Below are positions 34,601 through 47,110 of a stretch of DNA of 64,000 bases, piece after piece. The stretch's first letter is position 1; every line of letters begins with the position of its first letter. The position numbers were made by a program, and so were the translations under genes. The notes beneath the pieces are model-generated. The model was given only the letters and a program-made list of their open reading frames with translations, did no database searches and was not told the DNA's origin. Source of the DNA: Myrica gale (lineage: Eukaryota; Streptophyta; Magnoliopsida; Fagales; Myricaceae). Location of the stretch: NCBI GenBank assembly GCA_963930655.1, contig OZ005602.1:21279840-21343839 (forward strand), in the 5' to 3' direction.

Positions 34601-36907
34601 TGAACATGAGGATATTAGGTATTAATCACGAGTGACAGTGGGAATGGAAGCAAGAGCTGCAATTTTTTGGAGGATCTTGTGATCCGAAGTTTCAATATGC
34701 AGATACATGTGTATACATATGTAATAAATGGTTTTGTTGAGAATAACGAACAATATCATCTTGACCTCAATTGGCTCAATTGTTCACCATTTAGTATGTG
34801 AACTCTCGTGCCAAGACTCCAGATGACAGCCTAATTTGTTGGATAGCCTAGAAAGATTGATTTATTACTGAAGTCTAAGATAATCCAACTGAAGAGGAGC
34901 TAACAAATTCTCTCTGCTTCCTAAGTCTTGAGGAAGTCTCGGTCTTTTAGCCTTATGCAAAGACTACAAACAGCTGCCTAATTTGTTAGATAGTTTAGAA
35001 AGACTGAAATGCAAGATTTGTCACTTGACTATAAGACCATTATAACTGCACAAGAGCTCACTGGTTCTTTGTGCTTAATAAATGCCTTTAGGGAGTCTTG
35101 ACTTCTAACTCCTCTGATACAGGCACACGTTACAAGATAATGATGATGATGATTTCTCTGGTCTCAAGAAAACTCCTTGTCTGATTGATTGATTGCTGTT
35201 GGGATGTACTCCAAGTTGTGTGAGCTTGGAAAGTTAGTGGATAATCAATTTAGGCAAAGTATTTTTTTAATCATGTATCCTGCGATCATTTTAGTGGCAC
35301 ACTCCTTGACACAGGCCTGGGCTTGTGGCTCATGAAACCATAAGATAGACACTCCCAGTGTGCTCTAGTTTTCAATAAACACACACACACCCATCCACAC
35401 TGAGACACATTTTGGGGAGGGGCATTCATAGAAGTGATAAAATTTACGATAACAAGATGAGAGGAAGGTTAGAGTCTTTCAACACTAAAAGTAATCGCTG
35501 ACTCATTATCAGGTAAAAAGTTGTTGCAATTTAGCCACTCATCAATGTGCAAACTTCGAGTATTAGTACTTAAGAAGGGCTGAGAAAGTTTGAGTTCCTC
35601 GTCTTCTTCTTTCTCTGTCTCCCTCTATCACTCTCTGCTTTTTTATTGGTCTATTGAAGGCTGACAGCCCTATGAGCTACAGAATAGGAGGAAGCCTCTT
35701 TCGTCCCATAAACCACTTCCATAAAACAAAACTCGAGAAAATGGAATTTAATCCCAGGTCTCCTCTTAAACCCTCGGTGATTTTACAAGTTGAACTAGCG
35801 GGCACCTTTGAACAAGTTGACTTGAGATAACAAGGACAGTGACTGAGTTGCAAGGGCTCATATACGTCTCCATTGGTTCTATAAATCCTTAATATGACTA
35901 AATAGTTTCATATTCAATCTTTTGATAACCCATTTTTTAATTACTCTTTTTGAGGGATTTCGCCTTATGGAAGCAAGATTTCATTGCCTGAATCACCAGT
36001 CTTATATACCGTGTTGCCAATGCAGTGCTGATATTTGAGCTGGTAGAAAACTATTAGTTCCTTACTTCTCATTTGCTTTGTCCTTTTGCTCTTTCCTCTG
36101 TAGGTTTGGCATGTTGCTGAAGTTCCAGCAAATGACAAATTTCAATACACGCATTTTGCACACAAAATAAACAGCTTCGACACTGCTCCTAGGAAGTTGT
36201 TGGCATCAGATTCTCGCTTGCGCCCTGATAGATATGCACTTGAGAAGGGTGATCTATCCAAAGCTGGTGCAGAAAAGGGCAGGTCACAAAAAAATCTATT
36301 AGCAATTGCTTTTATCTTTCCTAGAGGAAAGGAGATTTTACAAAGATGTGTCAATTGATTCTTACCTACGTTCATTTTTTTTCCAAGTTTAGATGTTTCT
36401 TCTTTTCTTGAAGAATAATGATGAATTTTTTGGATTTTCATTGTTATTCTAGTAATTTTAAAGCAGATAAGAATAACAGAACAGGTCTGGAGTGAATAAT
36501 TTTATATAATAATACGGAAGATAAACACTTTTAAGGAAATTATTTCAATAGAAAGTTTTGTTTCTTATGTCAAAGCGTCTACCATCTTAGACTTCATGGG
36601 CTTGACTCTTCTTCCTTCAAGTAAAGCTACTTACCTTGTGAGATTGAACCCTTCTTTCAGGTTGGAGGAGAGGCAGCGAGCTGAAAAGAGAACCCGAGAG
36701 GCCAAGGGACATCAGTTTTCACCAAGATGGTTTGACTTAACTGATGAAGTTACCCCTACACCTTGGGGTGATTTGGAAATTTACCAATACAATGGCAAAT
36801 ACACAGAACATCGGGCTGCTGTAGATAGCTCAGATAGTGTCGACGAGGTTGATGCTAAATCCATAGAATTCAACCCATGGCAGTATGGTAATTTATCTGC
36901 TGAATGA
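28607..36907 (+). CDS. ORP3A: Oxysterol-binding protein-related protein, ORP3A type
   Basis: Ten exons joined in phase: 28607-28704, 30532-30625, 32383-32499, 32588-32660, 32745-32863, 32944-33065, 33583-33759, 34347-34491, 36104-36282, 36661-36907. They encode 456 residues, the usual length of short plant ORPs without a PH domain. The family signature EQVSHHPP spans exons 5-6 and is intact; [20 protein letters not shown] and GETYE precede it and [15 protein letters not shown] and [14 protein letters not shown] follow. The lipid-binding domain (OSBP-related domain) takes up most of the protein, binding sterols or phospholipids at membrane contacts. Near the C-terminus is WFDL; a W-F-D motif here is reported to bind the ER protein PVA12 in Arabidopsis ORP3A. 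Intron 1 carries a hAT element and a MITE; intron 8 is 1.6 kb. Confidence 0.95.
28831..29034. mobile_element. Tourist-like MITE in ORP3A intron 1
   Basis: The ends are GGGGCGTTTGTTTTCC and, inverted, GGGGGTGTTTGTTTGTGG. Both sides are flanked by TAA, consistent with a PIF/Harbinger target duplication. An inverted relative of the whole element lies at about 56173-56381. Confidence 0.7.
29291..30139 (-). mobile_element. Non-autonomous hAT element with transposase fragment, in ORP3A intron 1
   Basis: The ends CAGTGGCGGA and TCCGCCACTG are perfect inverses. The flanks GTTTCCAG (29283-29290 and 30140-30147) are an exact 8-bp target duplication, so this 849-bp insertion is well defined and fairly young. 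On the minus strand, 29923-29726 encodes [17 protein letters not shown]...TTSSKRPRV...DIVIDPG. This looks like the N-terminal part of a TTF/ZMYM-type zinc-finger hAT transposase, cut off before the catalytic region. Confidence 0.88.
30893..31240. mobile_element. Cluster of decayed MITEs in ORP3A intron 2
   Basis: Two nested or adjacent copies of AT-rich elements with GTGTTTG-type ends: about 30893-31033 (GTGTGTTTGTTGTCAAAATT against AATTTTTGTTTAACAAA) and about 31053-31235 (TGTGTGGTGTTTAAG against CCCAAACACCACCCA). The internal phrase AAAATTTTG...TATTGG is shared with the MITEs at 28831 and 56173. Confidence 0.5.
31534..31964. mobile_element. Foldback element in ORP3A intron 2
   Basis: The left half (GGGGTAAATACATTTTTCACCC, then repeated 'CTACC...GACATT...CTTTGCACCC' phrases) is inverted in the right half (GGTAGTTAATGGGTGATAAT, ending TATATTTTTCCCT). 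It is non-coding. It belongs to the same general class as 60771-61439, but a target duplication is not clear. Confidence 0.5.
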
Positions 36908-39842
36908 GGTACTCTCGTTATATGTTTAGTTGCTGAATTCTGCCTCTAGTCGATGGGATTTTCTTGGGTGTGGGATTGGAATACCTTTTGTTTGTTGACA
37001 TGCGTACCTTCTAGCACCATATATATTTGTTACTAATTGAATATTAGATTGTTCCACCTTTCTTAGAAACTCTTCTTCTCCTCGTGCACGCCTTGTTTGG
37101 ACTTTTTGTGCACAAGGGTTTCCTTACCTTGTTACTTGTGATGGACTCATTGTATATCTTGTTTTTTTGGGATTAATGAAAGTACTTGCCTATACCAAAA
37201 AAAATTTGTTTGGTACTGTTATTCTTTACTGTGGGAAAAAAAACAATAATATCTCCTTCTTAGACCTTCCCATAGTCGATTCAGGTGGGTTCAGAAATAT
37301 TGTTAACTTCTGGTGCTGCAGTGTTCAAACATATGAGTTACCCTTACATGTATCAAGCGAAGATTATCACTTGCCTCCTAGGTTGGTTGTTTTGTTCCAA
37401 AATGTCAGTTAGGGCATTATCAGATATACTTCGAATATCTTTCTGTCGGAGGTACGAGTGTATTGTCTTCCAATTACGTGTTGTTATTATTGCAGATAAA
37501 TTGTATCAGTGCTGGTTTATAGACTATAATAATTAGGTTCTGTTATTAGTTTATCCTGGCTGAATGCACTTGACGCGGATGATACATGTAAGGGTTAAAA
37601 TATACTTTTCACTTCTTAACTATGAGGTCATTCATACTTTGCACCCTAAAATATCAACTTTAAGACATTTCATCTCTGAACTATTGATTTTTGTCACATT
37701 GCATCTTACTTATATATGATTTTTGTTAAATTAAATTGAAAAATGAACAATACAAGTTGTATTTAATTTGAAGGAAAAAAAATCATATATTTATGGTGCA
37801 ATGTGACAGACTCACAGTATCGATACTTCAGGGTAAAATGTCTCAAAGTTGATAATTTAAAGTGTAAGATGTGAATGACCACCGTATGGCTCAGGGCTTC
37901 AATTTAAAAAAAAAAATCATATATGTATGAGACAATGTGAGTAATTAGTATTTCAGGATAAAATGTCTAAAAATTAAGGTGCAGTGTGTCTGAGATTGGA
38001 TGCTCGTATCTATCTCACACTGGACACGGTATTCTTTGTTTTCAAAGACTAGGTATCTCCCACGTTCCTATTTCTTGGGACCAAGTCCAAGTCCTATTGA
38101 GGTTGGCGGATTGCCCTTTGCTTTAGAACTGGGCACCTGAGCTTAACCATCACGAGGCAGTGAAAAGTACGTAAGCGTCGCGTAACTGCATACACGAGAT
38201 AATGGAGGAAAGTTCACAGTCGTGTGGGGGAAACTCATCCGGTACTGGACCACGCTTCCTAGTTTTGCAAATACCCAGCCGTTGTCTTTTGCTCCCTCTG
38301 ATTTTCTGCCACACCATTTCAAACCAAACAAAACCCAATTGGGTCAATGTCTACGCGAATCTGTCATCACATAGCACCAGAGGGGTCGGCTTGTTGGCGA
38401 GTCACTTCGTTCGTATGATTGAAAGAAATTTGGGCCAGAGGGTAAGAGATTGCATTTTCCTGATATTATGTTAGGTTTGATTAGAGTTACATAAACAAAT
38501 TTTCCCCACCTGGTCCTTAATCTGAAGCCATCCGTCAAAAGCAACCTGCAATTTTCCGTGAGTAAGTGGGTTTTCTGTGTAATTTTCTCATCCGGGAGGG
38601 ACATAAACAAATTTCCTTGAGATACATACACCACATTCTGGCCTGGCCTAAGAATGGGTAAGAACCATTATAGACAACAAACTTGCTCCTTTTGCCTCCC
38701 AACATCTGGTTATCAAATTGCAATTGACATGCTACAACCTATGCATGTGCCCCTCCTCTTCAGCAACAAACTTACTCCTTATTTTTTTTGTTCCAGTTTC
38801 TATAGGTGGAATTGGCAGACAGGGATCCGACATTTGGTAGGATTTGTAAATCACATTCCAATCTACTAGTCCTTGTTATTGTCTTTCTTTCTTATATGAG
38901 GTTTCATTTTGGTTATTCAATAGCCTTATTGAACGACCGGGTCCGCATGTCACGTGGGCATTTGCAAAATATAATGTCCTCATAACTCCTTACTGTTTTT
39001 CTGTTAGAGAATCTGCCGTGTTTGCTTAATTCTATTACTTCTGTCGTTTTTTTTTGTTTTGAGAGGGGGTAGAGATGGAAGAAGAGAAGCTTATGGTTCA
39101 ATTTGGCAAGTTGATGTGCTTTATTGTAGGCTGTTTGAAGTCTTCGGCATTTTGAAAACTGATTGAGCGAATATACCATGTCAGATTCTTGGTGATACAA
39201 TTAGGTGCCGCAGTAGAACCTACTGTCACTTTTTTATAATGCCCTGAGGCTGTGTAAAGCGAGACCTTCACCGTTTGTTTTTTAAACCCAACAGGGCGGG
39301 GTGTCCCAAATAACCAAATTTGTTTCCTTTCCTGGCCACAATTTTTAAACTCTCGTGTACCCTCGACGACTAAATAGTTCAAGGACTAGAGAAGAACGTG
39401 TTTGGATACTTATTACAGATTTTCAATTTTATTCTAAAATTTTAAGAAGTTCAAAAATTTTACCTTCTAACATCAAAATCTCAAAATTTGTTCATAAATT
39501 ATAACACCATTTCACACTAACTTCAATAAGTTTTTATTTAAGAAAATCCAATTTTTGATCACTAGATTTGACCTATTTTACTAATTGATCACTAAAACAA
39601 AATTCCGGTTTCAGTCACTAACTTTAGACCCTTATAAATATATAGTCTTTCTATCAGTTGACTGTTAATTTGACCAAGGGTGTATAAATTAGAACGCTAT
39701 GCTTAAATAAATCAACCAGCACCGTTTTGAAAATGTTTGGAGACACCAAATGATTTTTCTCCTGCATATTTTTTTAACAAATTTATTATTGAAAATTAAT
39801 TTAATTAGAAAAATAATTTATATATACTTATAAAAAAAATTA
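36908..39842. other. Intergenic, repeats only
   Basis: It starts with the ORP3A 3' UTR. About 37590-37890 is another foldback-like stretch (repeated 'CTTTGCACCCTAAA...GACATTTCATC' phrases and their inverse). About 39400-39680 contains MITE-like AT-rich sequence. Open frames on both strands at 38143-39382 overlap each other and have no recognisable domain; I do not accept them as genes. Confidence 0.4.
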
Positions 39843-42630
39843 GGGGCAAACTCATAGTTAGCCTCTTATGTTTGGGCAAAAATAAGTTATTACCCTTATT
39901 TTTTTAATCCAACAATTTGAGACTCATATATTTGAAGACTTGTCAATCTTCGCTCCCCCAGTCTATATTTATCGTCAAATGAGACGGTTTTTCGTCCACG
40001 TGCGTCACACGTGTCTGTACTCCACTGGAAATGATCAAACTACCCTTCATAAGTGATTGGTGGATGACCTCGATGCCCTTGCTCTGTTCATGCCCAGACG
40101 AAGATGAAATTAATGAAGAAACTTGTTCTATCGCGCCCTAGACAAAGAAGGGAAGAAAAATCCCCAAATATGTGTCGTTGTGCCCTCTGTAGAAGCCCGA
40201 AAGAGAGGCAAAAATTATGTTGTGCCTTATGTAGAACCCCATTGAGTTCGGCAAGATCCCATTGAGTTCGGCAAGATCAAAATCATTTGGAAGAAAAAAT
40301 CTCAAATAAGTTTTGTCGTGCCCTAGACAAAGACCAAATCCAATTTAAAGGAGAAGAAGACTCAACGGTAAGCCCATATACTTTCAACCCTTATCTGATT
40401 TGTTCGACTATACATGTAATGGTGATTGTTGGAATATTTAATACAACTGTTGGGATTTTGGGATTGGGATTATGATTTCGCAGCAACTATTTGAAGTTTC
40501 ATTTAGTATGCATTTCAGATGTTTGATGTTGTGGAATGTGATGTTGGATGGGTATTTATAGCGTTTTAGGTGGTCCAAAAGTGATTGGGACAATTATGTA
40601 TAGTATATTACAACCTGTTATTTTGTGACCGACAACATGTGGTTCCTGGTTTTTTGACTGAAATATTATCGGTTTGTTAGCACATGTAGGTTACAAGTCT
40701 TATTTTGTAAAGTACATGGAGTAGAATGCTCAATATCTATCATTTCATTATGTTATGGTCTGAATGTGGTAGGTCCCAATGGCCTTAGATTCTTTTGTGT
40801 TTAAGGTCCACTATGGGGGCAGATTACGACTGCGACTGTCTATCATACATAGAGGTAGAAGCAGTTGTCAAAGAATATGAGTATAAACATTGTGACCTTT
40901 TGTTCTACTTAGAGCCAGAGAAGACCCTCTCTGATGGGCTGCGAATTATCTCAGGGGACCCTGATGTACTTCAGATGGTGGCTGCACATGGGGGTAAATA
41001 AATCATTGTGATATACGTTGTCGGTTTTGAGGTTGTACCAATAGTTGACCCAGTTGAAGACGTTGATGAAGAATGTGAGAGGCGCCGTCTTTGGGATTGG
41101 AACAAAGTAGTGGGATGAAGCACTTAGTAGCGATGATGACCTCTATGATGTCAATGTCAATGATAATGTCGAGCTTGTTGCATATGAAGAAGATGTAAAT
41201 ATGAGTCATTCATCTTTTGACATTGATGGTCCCTCTTTTGAGTTGGGTGGACATTCATTTGAGGTTGGTGAGCCTTCTGGTAGGTCTTATGAGGACACAA
41301 AAGCTGCAGATGTGGAGGCCAAACATCTCACAGTAGACTTAAGCGATTTTGTCACACCTCCTCCATCGCCCGATGGTAAAGAGGATGATAAGCAGTGAAT
41401 TCACTTATTGTACGTTGTAATGATTACTTTGGCTTTTGTAACATGCTATTGTTATTTATTAACTTGACTTTGTAACTTTGATGTTGCAGGATATATGTCA
41501 GATATGATACCATCTGATATATTTGTCTCCCCGCCACACAACGATGATGAGGTTGGTGGGCCATCCCGCTCTGCACTTGAGTTCGTTGAACGTGACTTAG
41601 GCTCAGTAATCCTTGTTAAAGGGATGAAGTTTCCATCCGCTGCACTGTTTAATGAGGCCGTGAAGGAGGCAAATATTGCTATAGAGAAGGACATCTGCTT
41701 TCATAAAAATACTGGCGATACGGTGGTGATTGTATGTAGGGCAAAGAAGTGCAAATACAAAGTTTGACCAAAAGGAATAGCTATTGCAAACTATCAATCC
41801 CATACCATACTCTTGCAATATGTCTAGCAACAAATAGACTTATGGTCATATGTGAAAAGGAAGTGCATATGAATCAATTCCCGCAAACAAAGTTGCAATG
41901 ACTAGTCTTTAATTAAAGAAACTAAGGGCCGAAGCTTATCCACATCAGAAATATCATCACAATCAAATGAAGGAGAAAATCAAGTTGTTTTCAACAAATC
42001 AAGGTCCAAGTTTCTATGTTGCTCTACATTTGCCAAGAATTGATACGAAAGAAAATCCAGTCTTTTTTGTGAAACTTGAATGGCAGGGATCAACCTACAG
42101 GTCTTTTGCTGTTTTTTTTTTTGTACTCATCTTGAATTTGTTCACCTTGAAGGTCTCTAAAGGAGGAACAAACAGATCATGATCCTCATCTAACCCAGTA
42201 TCAACACCTCATGAAAACTCAAGAGAAAGGGGAAAGACCAAAATAAAGAGAAAAGAGAAACAAGAAAACAATCGAGAAGAGGAATCGAGTGCCACCTTGA
42301 TCTCCGACGAAAATGGGTGGCGGGAGGCTATCAGCAGAAGCTGATTTCGAAGGAGAGAGAGCCGAAGGTTGAGTGGAGAGAGAGCCGAATTCCTACGAGA
42401 GAAGGGGAAAGATTGGGAAGATTTATCTTACACTCACTGATGACATTCTGGTCATTTCAAGTGGAATGGAGGCACGTGTGATGCACGTGGACGAAAAAAC
42501 GTCTCATTTGACGGTGAATATAGGCTGGGGGGAAGATTGATAAATTTTTAAAATTAAGAGTCTCAAATTGTTGGATTGAAAAATAAAAGTGGCAACTTAA
42601 TTTCTGTTCGGACTAAGTATGAGTTTACTT
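39843..42630 (+). mobile_element. Second Mutator-like element (MULE), 2.8 kb
   Basis: About 210 bp at each end are inverted copies. Shared strings include AATCCAACAATTTGAGACTC, ACTCATA(G/C)TTAG, TCGTCAAATGAGACG and TTTTTTCGTCCACGTGC. Both flanks carry AAAAAAAATTA (39832-39842 and 42631-42641), which would include the 9-bp target duplication, though the sequence is low in complexity. The interior holds the N-terminal part of a MuDR-type transposase gene and unidentified filler. The transposase core is absent, so it is non-autonomous. Confidence 0.8.
40810..41767 (+). pseudogene. MuDR-type transposase N-terminal region, incomplete
   Basis: The first part (about 40810-41001) gives an acidic leader (YDCDCLSYIEVEAVVKEYEY, DGLRIISGDPDVLQMVAAHG) typical of plant MULE proteins. 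After stops and frame changes, 41201-41395 is an acidic, Ser/Pro-rich stretch. The frame at 41495-41767 carries the MuDR DNA-binding domain start (LVKGMKFPSAALFNEAVKEA, then VVIVCRAKKCKYKV). The reading then meets a stop where the rest of the domain (typically with a histidine-cysteine site) should continue. No DDE catalytic core follows inside the element. Confidence 0.75.
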
Positions 42631-44454
42631 AAAAAAAATTATATATAAAATGGACCGCATATTCATAAAATCTACCGTACGTGTCAGGACATTGTCACAT
42701 CTTATTTACTATGTAAATAATCTAACCCGTTACACTCCCACTCTCTTAGGGTGACTGAATCTTTCAAGGCCTTCCCAAAATACGTAAGATGGGATTGTCT
42801 GTCAAGTCTTTCTTCTTTCAAGATCCCATTTCACACTAACGCGCAGGCAAAACCACGTGGGTGCCTTAGCTGATCAGAATGGAGAGGGGGGAGTACGTGA
42901 TTCATATCTGGAATCCGGTTGTTCATTGGTCAATAAGAAAAGGAAAAAAAAATTACAGCTAGGAAGAAGAATCTCCCGCTACCTTTTACCTTTTCGAATC
43001 ACTGCAACAGACCAGATGAGTGATCAATCTCAACTTAAATAAAGAGATTCACGTGAAATTGAATCTAAAAAAACTTATAGCAACGATTCGTTTTCGTCTG
43101 TTCGTGTTGCAACGTCTGTGTTTGAAAGGCTCTACGGAACAAAAAACCAGCAAAAGGGTTCCTCCACCAACTCATTCATGGACACACACAGCAATCTCAC
43201 TTCGCCTTAAAGACTTGGATGATCTCTCGCTTTTACGTCAAGAAATCTCTTCCTTGATCAGTTGCGTCAACTTCAAACTTCCTCCAAACCTTTTTTTTTT
43301 TTAGGTTTTTTAAACTTCTTTCTGCTGAACGAAACTGTTCTGGCTTTACCTGTAAAATGATTCCAAACTTCATCTATACTTTTTCCTCTGACATCCTTAT
43401 GAATAGGGTTACTAGCACTGACTTCTAAAGGGACTTCTAATGGGAGAGGTTTTAGGGCGTTTTCCATCACGTTTCCACTGTATGATACGTTATAATTTTT
43501 TGTCCGAATAACATAATATAATTTTAAAAAAGACAGACACAGCCAACATTAAATTGGATGCATGACTTGCATATTGTATGTCTTTCTCTAATTACATAGT
43601 TTAATTCAAACAAAAAAATTATAGACAATCATGATCTATAAATGCAACCCTTTTCTCTCTGTGGACTCTAGCTTTTGAAGGCAAATCACGTACCCCAGCT
43701 GGTCATGTGCCAAAGAGTGCACCTCCATAGTCTTCCAGCCATTTACGGACCTCGAAGGCAACGTGATGCATGACTCAAGCCAAGACAATAAAAGAACAAC
43801 GGTTTCTTAATTATGTCTAACAGACAAAATGGCAAAATTGGGGTAGGTTTTTATCGACCATAAAGTGATAGTCGGTTAAAGCTAACTACTATTAAATTAC
43901 GATTCTTTAAGTTTGATGAATTTAGTTATACATATATCATAACTAGGGAATATTCTACAATATGTCTTCCAAATTAATAGATGAATCCTCTAGATATCTC
44001 TCTCTTTACCAATTTCAAAAAGCAATCAAGATAATACAAACAATAGATGTTTCATTTATCTTAATTCTTAAATTTATGGAAAAATTTCATTTTGTAGTAC
44101 CTACTAATAATGGGGTTAGTATCAGTTTAGGGTTTAAAGTATTATATTTGTCACCGTGAGTTCTTGAACTACTAAAATTTAATAATGTGTACCCCTAAAT
44201 AAAATATCGTCAAAACCGGAGTACATGACCTATTTATCACACATCAACTGTGAGATATGCTTGAGGGGCGTATTTGTTGAGTTTTGATAGTTCAAAGGCT
44301 TAACGAGACGAACTTGGTAGTTTGAACATATAAAGTGACATTATATCATGAGCCCAAAATAATTTTCCTCCTAAATTTATTTAAATAGCTATTCATGCGA
44401 AAAGAAACTATACCAAGCACGTATCTGGTCCTAGCTTTTTATGAAAAGGATTTT
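42631..44454. other. Intergenic, no gene established
   Basis: A minus-strand frame at 43470-43273 (MENALKPLPLEVPLEVSASN, DEVWNHFTGK and a lysine-rich end) could be a fragment of a zinc-finger transposon protein, but the evidence is too thin. About 44120-44360 has foldback-like phrases ('GAACTACTAAAATTTAATAA' type) of a MITE. Confidence 0.3.
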
Positions 44455-44652
44455 ACCAAAATTTTAATATCCTTACTTTTTCATTCTCTCTCCTTACTTT
44501 TTCTCTAACTTTTTTTTACTTTTTCACTTTTTTACTTACTTTTTCATTCTCTCTCTTACTTTTTCTCTAATTTTTTCACTTTTTTCATTCTCTCTTTTCA
44601 ATCTTTTTTACCAACTCCTAAAATTTTACTAAAATTTTAACATTACAAACAC
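44455..44652. repeat. MITE-like sequence with internal tandem repeat
   Basis: The string CTTACTTTTTCATTCTCTCT recurs (44479 and 44531), and the right end ACATTACAAACACCATC matches the TTACAAACACCAC end of the MITE at 17986-18149. The left terminus is not preserved. Confidence 0.45.
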
Positions 44653-45324
44653 CATCTAAAAAATGACATTTGGTGAGACTAACATTCAATTTCTCACCTG
44701 CAAAAACCACATCCACGCTTCAAATGTTCAACTTCCACTGCAATTCTTTTAGTTGAACTAACTGCTTCAAGTTACTTCGTTCGCTGTTGATGCATCGAGC
44801 CATTCTTCTTTGATTTGGTGAATGAAATGACTGTTCAGCCCCCAACTGCTTAATATTTTAATCCTCGCAGCTGCAAACCCATGAGTCGTCATGACCATGA
44901 GACATGCCATTTGCACCGTGGATTCCCATTAGTCGGCTCAACCATTTTAATAATGGGATATTCATCTTTCCCTTTCTACCCCAACATCTAAATTTTTCCT
45001 CTTTACTTAAAAAAAAATTATCTTTTTCTGGTTAGATTATCCTCCTCTAATTACGAATTAAAGTTAACCACTCAGTGGCATAAATTTAATTTTTTTATAT
45101 AATGTGACCCAAATGGTAATTAAACTACAACAATCTTTGTATGCTTTATTTTTTTAGTCTAACAATCATAACCTTCTACACGAACAACCACTTATGAATT
45201 GTACCATGCCAATATGTAGGTAGACCTGAAAATTTTGGAGGTACGTATTTGATATTTTAAATATCTGGTAAATACTCATAGTAGGCTTGCTACAGTGATA
45301 AGGGTAAACTTGTGTCTGTGTGGG

Positions 45325-45547
45325 TAGGCACACAAACTACAAGTTTAATTTTTTTATTGGGTGAATATTGTAACCAGCTTAAGTGAGAGTCATAATGGTG
45401 TGAATGGATCTGCGCTAACTCTTCGAAGTTTACCTGTGAGTTAGGCACACAAATCACATGTTTGATTTTTCATTAGGTGAATATCGTAATCAGTTTAAGT
45501 GAGAGTAACAGTGATGTGAATGGATCTGCGCTAACTCTTTGAAGTTT
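45325..45547. repeat. Tandem duplication, unit about 117 bp
   Basis: TAGGCACACAAACTAC (45325) recurs as TAGGCACACAAATCAC (45442). Both copies end GGATCTGCGCTAACTCTT(C/T)GAAGTTT. Differences are mostly single bases. The surrounding DNA (44660-46300) has no gene I can support. Confidence 0.75.
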
Positions 45548-46763
45548 TTTTTGTTATAAATAAAAAGTAAATAATTTAAAAGTGTTGTCTCGGTAATAAC
45601 CCGTTTAGTATGAATTTTCATGAATAGGAAGTCATCATCAGTGAAAAAGAGAAACACTACCTTTATGTCTATAAGCTACAATGAAATTTACTATATAATT
45701 GTCATGGCACGTTAAAAAAGCTAACATGGTTGGTTGGTTTGTATTTTTATGAATAAAATTGGTTGGAGGAAGAATGATAAATTAAAGCCTTGAACTTGAG
45801 AGGATGGACCCAAATATGTATCTCGACCTAATATCTTAGCTAGGTAATTAATGTTTTAATGCATATATCTACACCGAGGCCTTATCCACGGACCCTTCAC
45901 CAAACCCTGAACAAATTCACCCGTCCTATTACAGTTTTTGAAATTACAATCTTGTCCATCTCTATATTTGTGGAGGAGACTCCAAGAACAAATACCAAAC
46001 CCACAAGAACACACAAACGGTCTAACTAATAACTCTCTCCTCCTCCTAGCGCACGTAACTACCACTTTGCTAAACAAACGGCAAGAGAATAGAGACTGTA
46101 TACAAGAGAACCATTCTGCCTCCGCCACGTGGAGTTAAACCCCACCACGTCCCTTGTAAGCGCCTAAAGAGAACCCCCCCCAAGTTCGGTTATCGAAAGT
46201 AAAAACCTTCAACGCACATTACTCCCCTCACAGACCGTGCTCCTCTCACCTGGCGGCCCGCTCTTTTCGCGCGACACGTGTCGAGCTAAACGATGACTCC
46301 TATTTCCCAATTCCCCCTGTTTGACGACTTTCACCGTCAAACTCGTCGTCTCCTTCTCCTTTTCTCTCTTTCTCTCTCCTCTTCATATTTTTTTTTTAAT
46401 TTTCGTTAATATCAATTATTCCTCCATGGGCCCACCACTAGTCGGGGTCCCACCACGAACCCCACGCCTCTTCCCTCTTATCCCCGATCCTAACGTCGTT
46501 TACTATCTTGGATCTCCACCAGCACCTCCCCTCACCGTCAACGTTATCTCTCACGGAGATGCCCCCCTAGGGCCGTCACATCCAATAGCGCTAGAACCCT
46601 GGCTCTCCCAGTTCAAAAAAATTCTCTCCAGGATAATACAGCGAAAAAAGCGTCCAATAAAGACCTTCGTTTCTTCCACGTAAGATTCTGAACAAAACAC
46701 AGTCCCACGTGGCATAGGTTCCAAAAACTGCAAAAAGGTCCGCTACAATGCTTATCGGGATAA

Positions 46764-47110
46764 CTGTTCTTTTTCTTTTCTTTTTTTTTTTGAAAAACCA
46801 CTCAAAGATTAAAAACTAACCAACAAAACGATTAAAACAGACAACAGGACAGACAACAAGACCGACAAAACCAGCAAGACCCTCGAACGGATCAGAGGAA
46901 CCACTATAAACTCTATGCAGGGCAGAGGGAGTGATGATCGGACATAGTAGGCAGAGCCACTAAGACCTGGACAAGCCGGTATAGCGCCACAAACGACGCG
47001 ATGCAAGACCCAACAAAGGGTCGGAAAAGAGCCACAAGGACTCGGATAAGCCCACGGAAGGGGCGGACGGACTATAATTCGCTGAAATGACGCATTTGTC
47101 CTCGATCCGG
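46764..47110 (-). mobile_element. Possible 3' end of a LINE
   Basis: On the minus strand a low-complexity coding-like stretch runs into an A-rich tail (the T-rich run at 46764-46791 on the plus strand). This is how plant L1-type 3' ends look, but no reverse transcriptase motif is visible. Very tentative. Confidence 0.25.

Noticed and set aside
38143-39382. Overlapping open frames on both strands downstream of ORP3A
   Set aside because: No conserved motif, no splice structure, and mutually exclusive readings.
43273-43470. Minus-strand frame with EVWNHFTGK, possibly a transposon zinc-finger protein
   Set aside because: Too short; no cysteine/histidine pattern to support a BED-type finger; left as unassigned.
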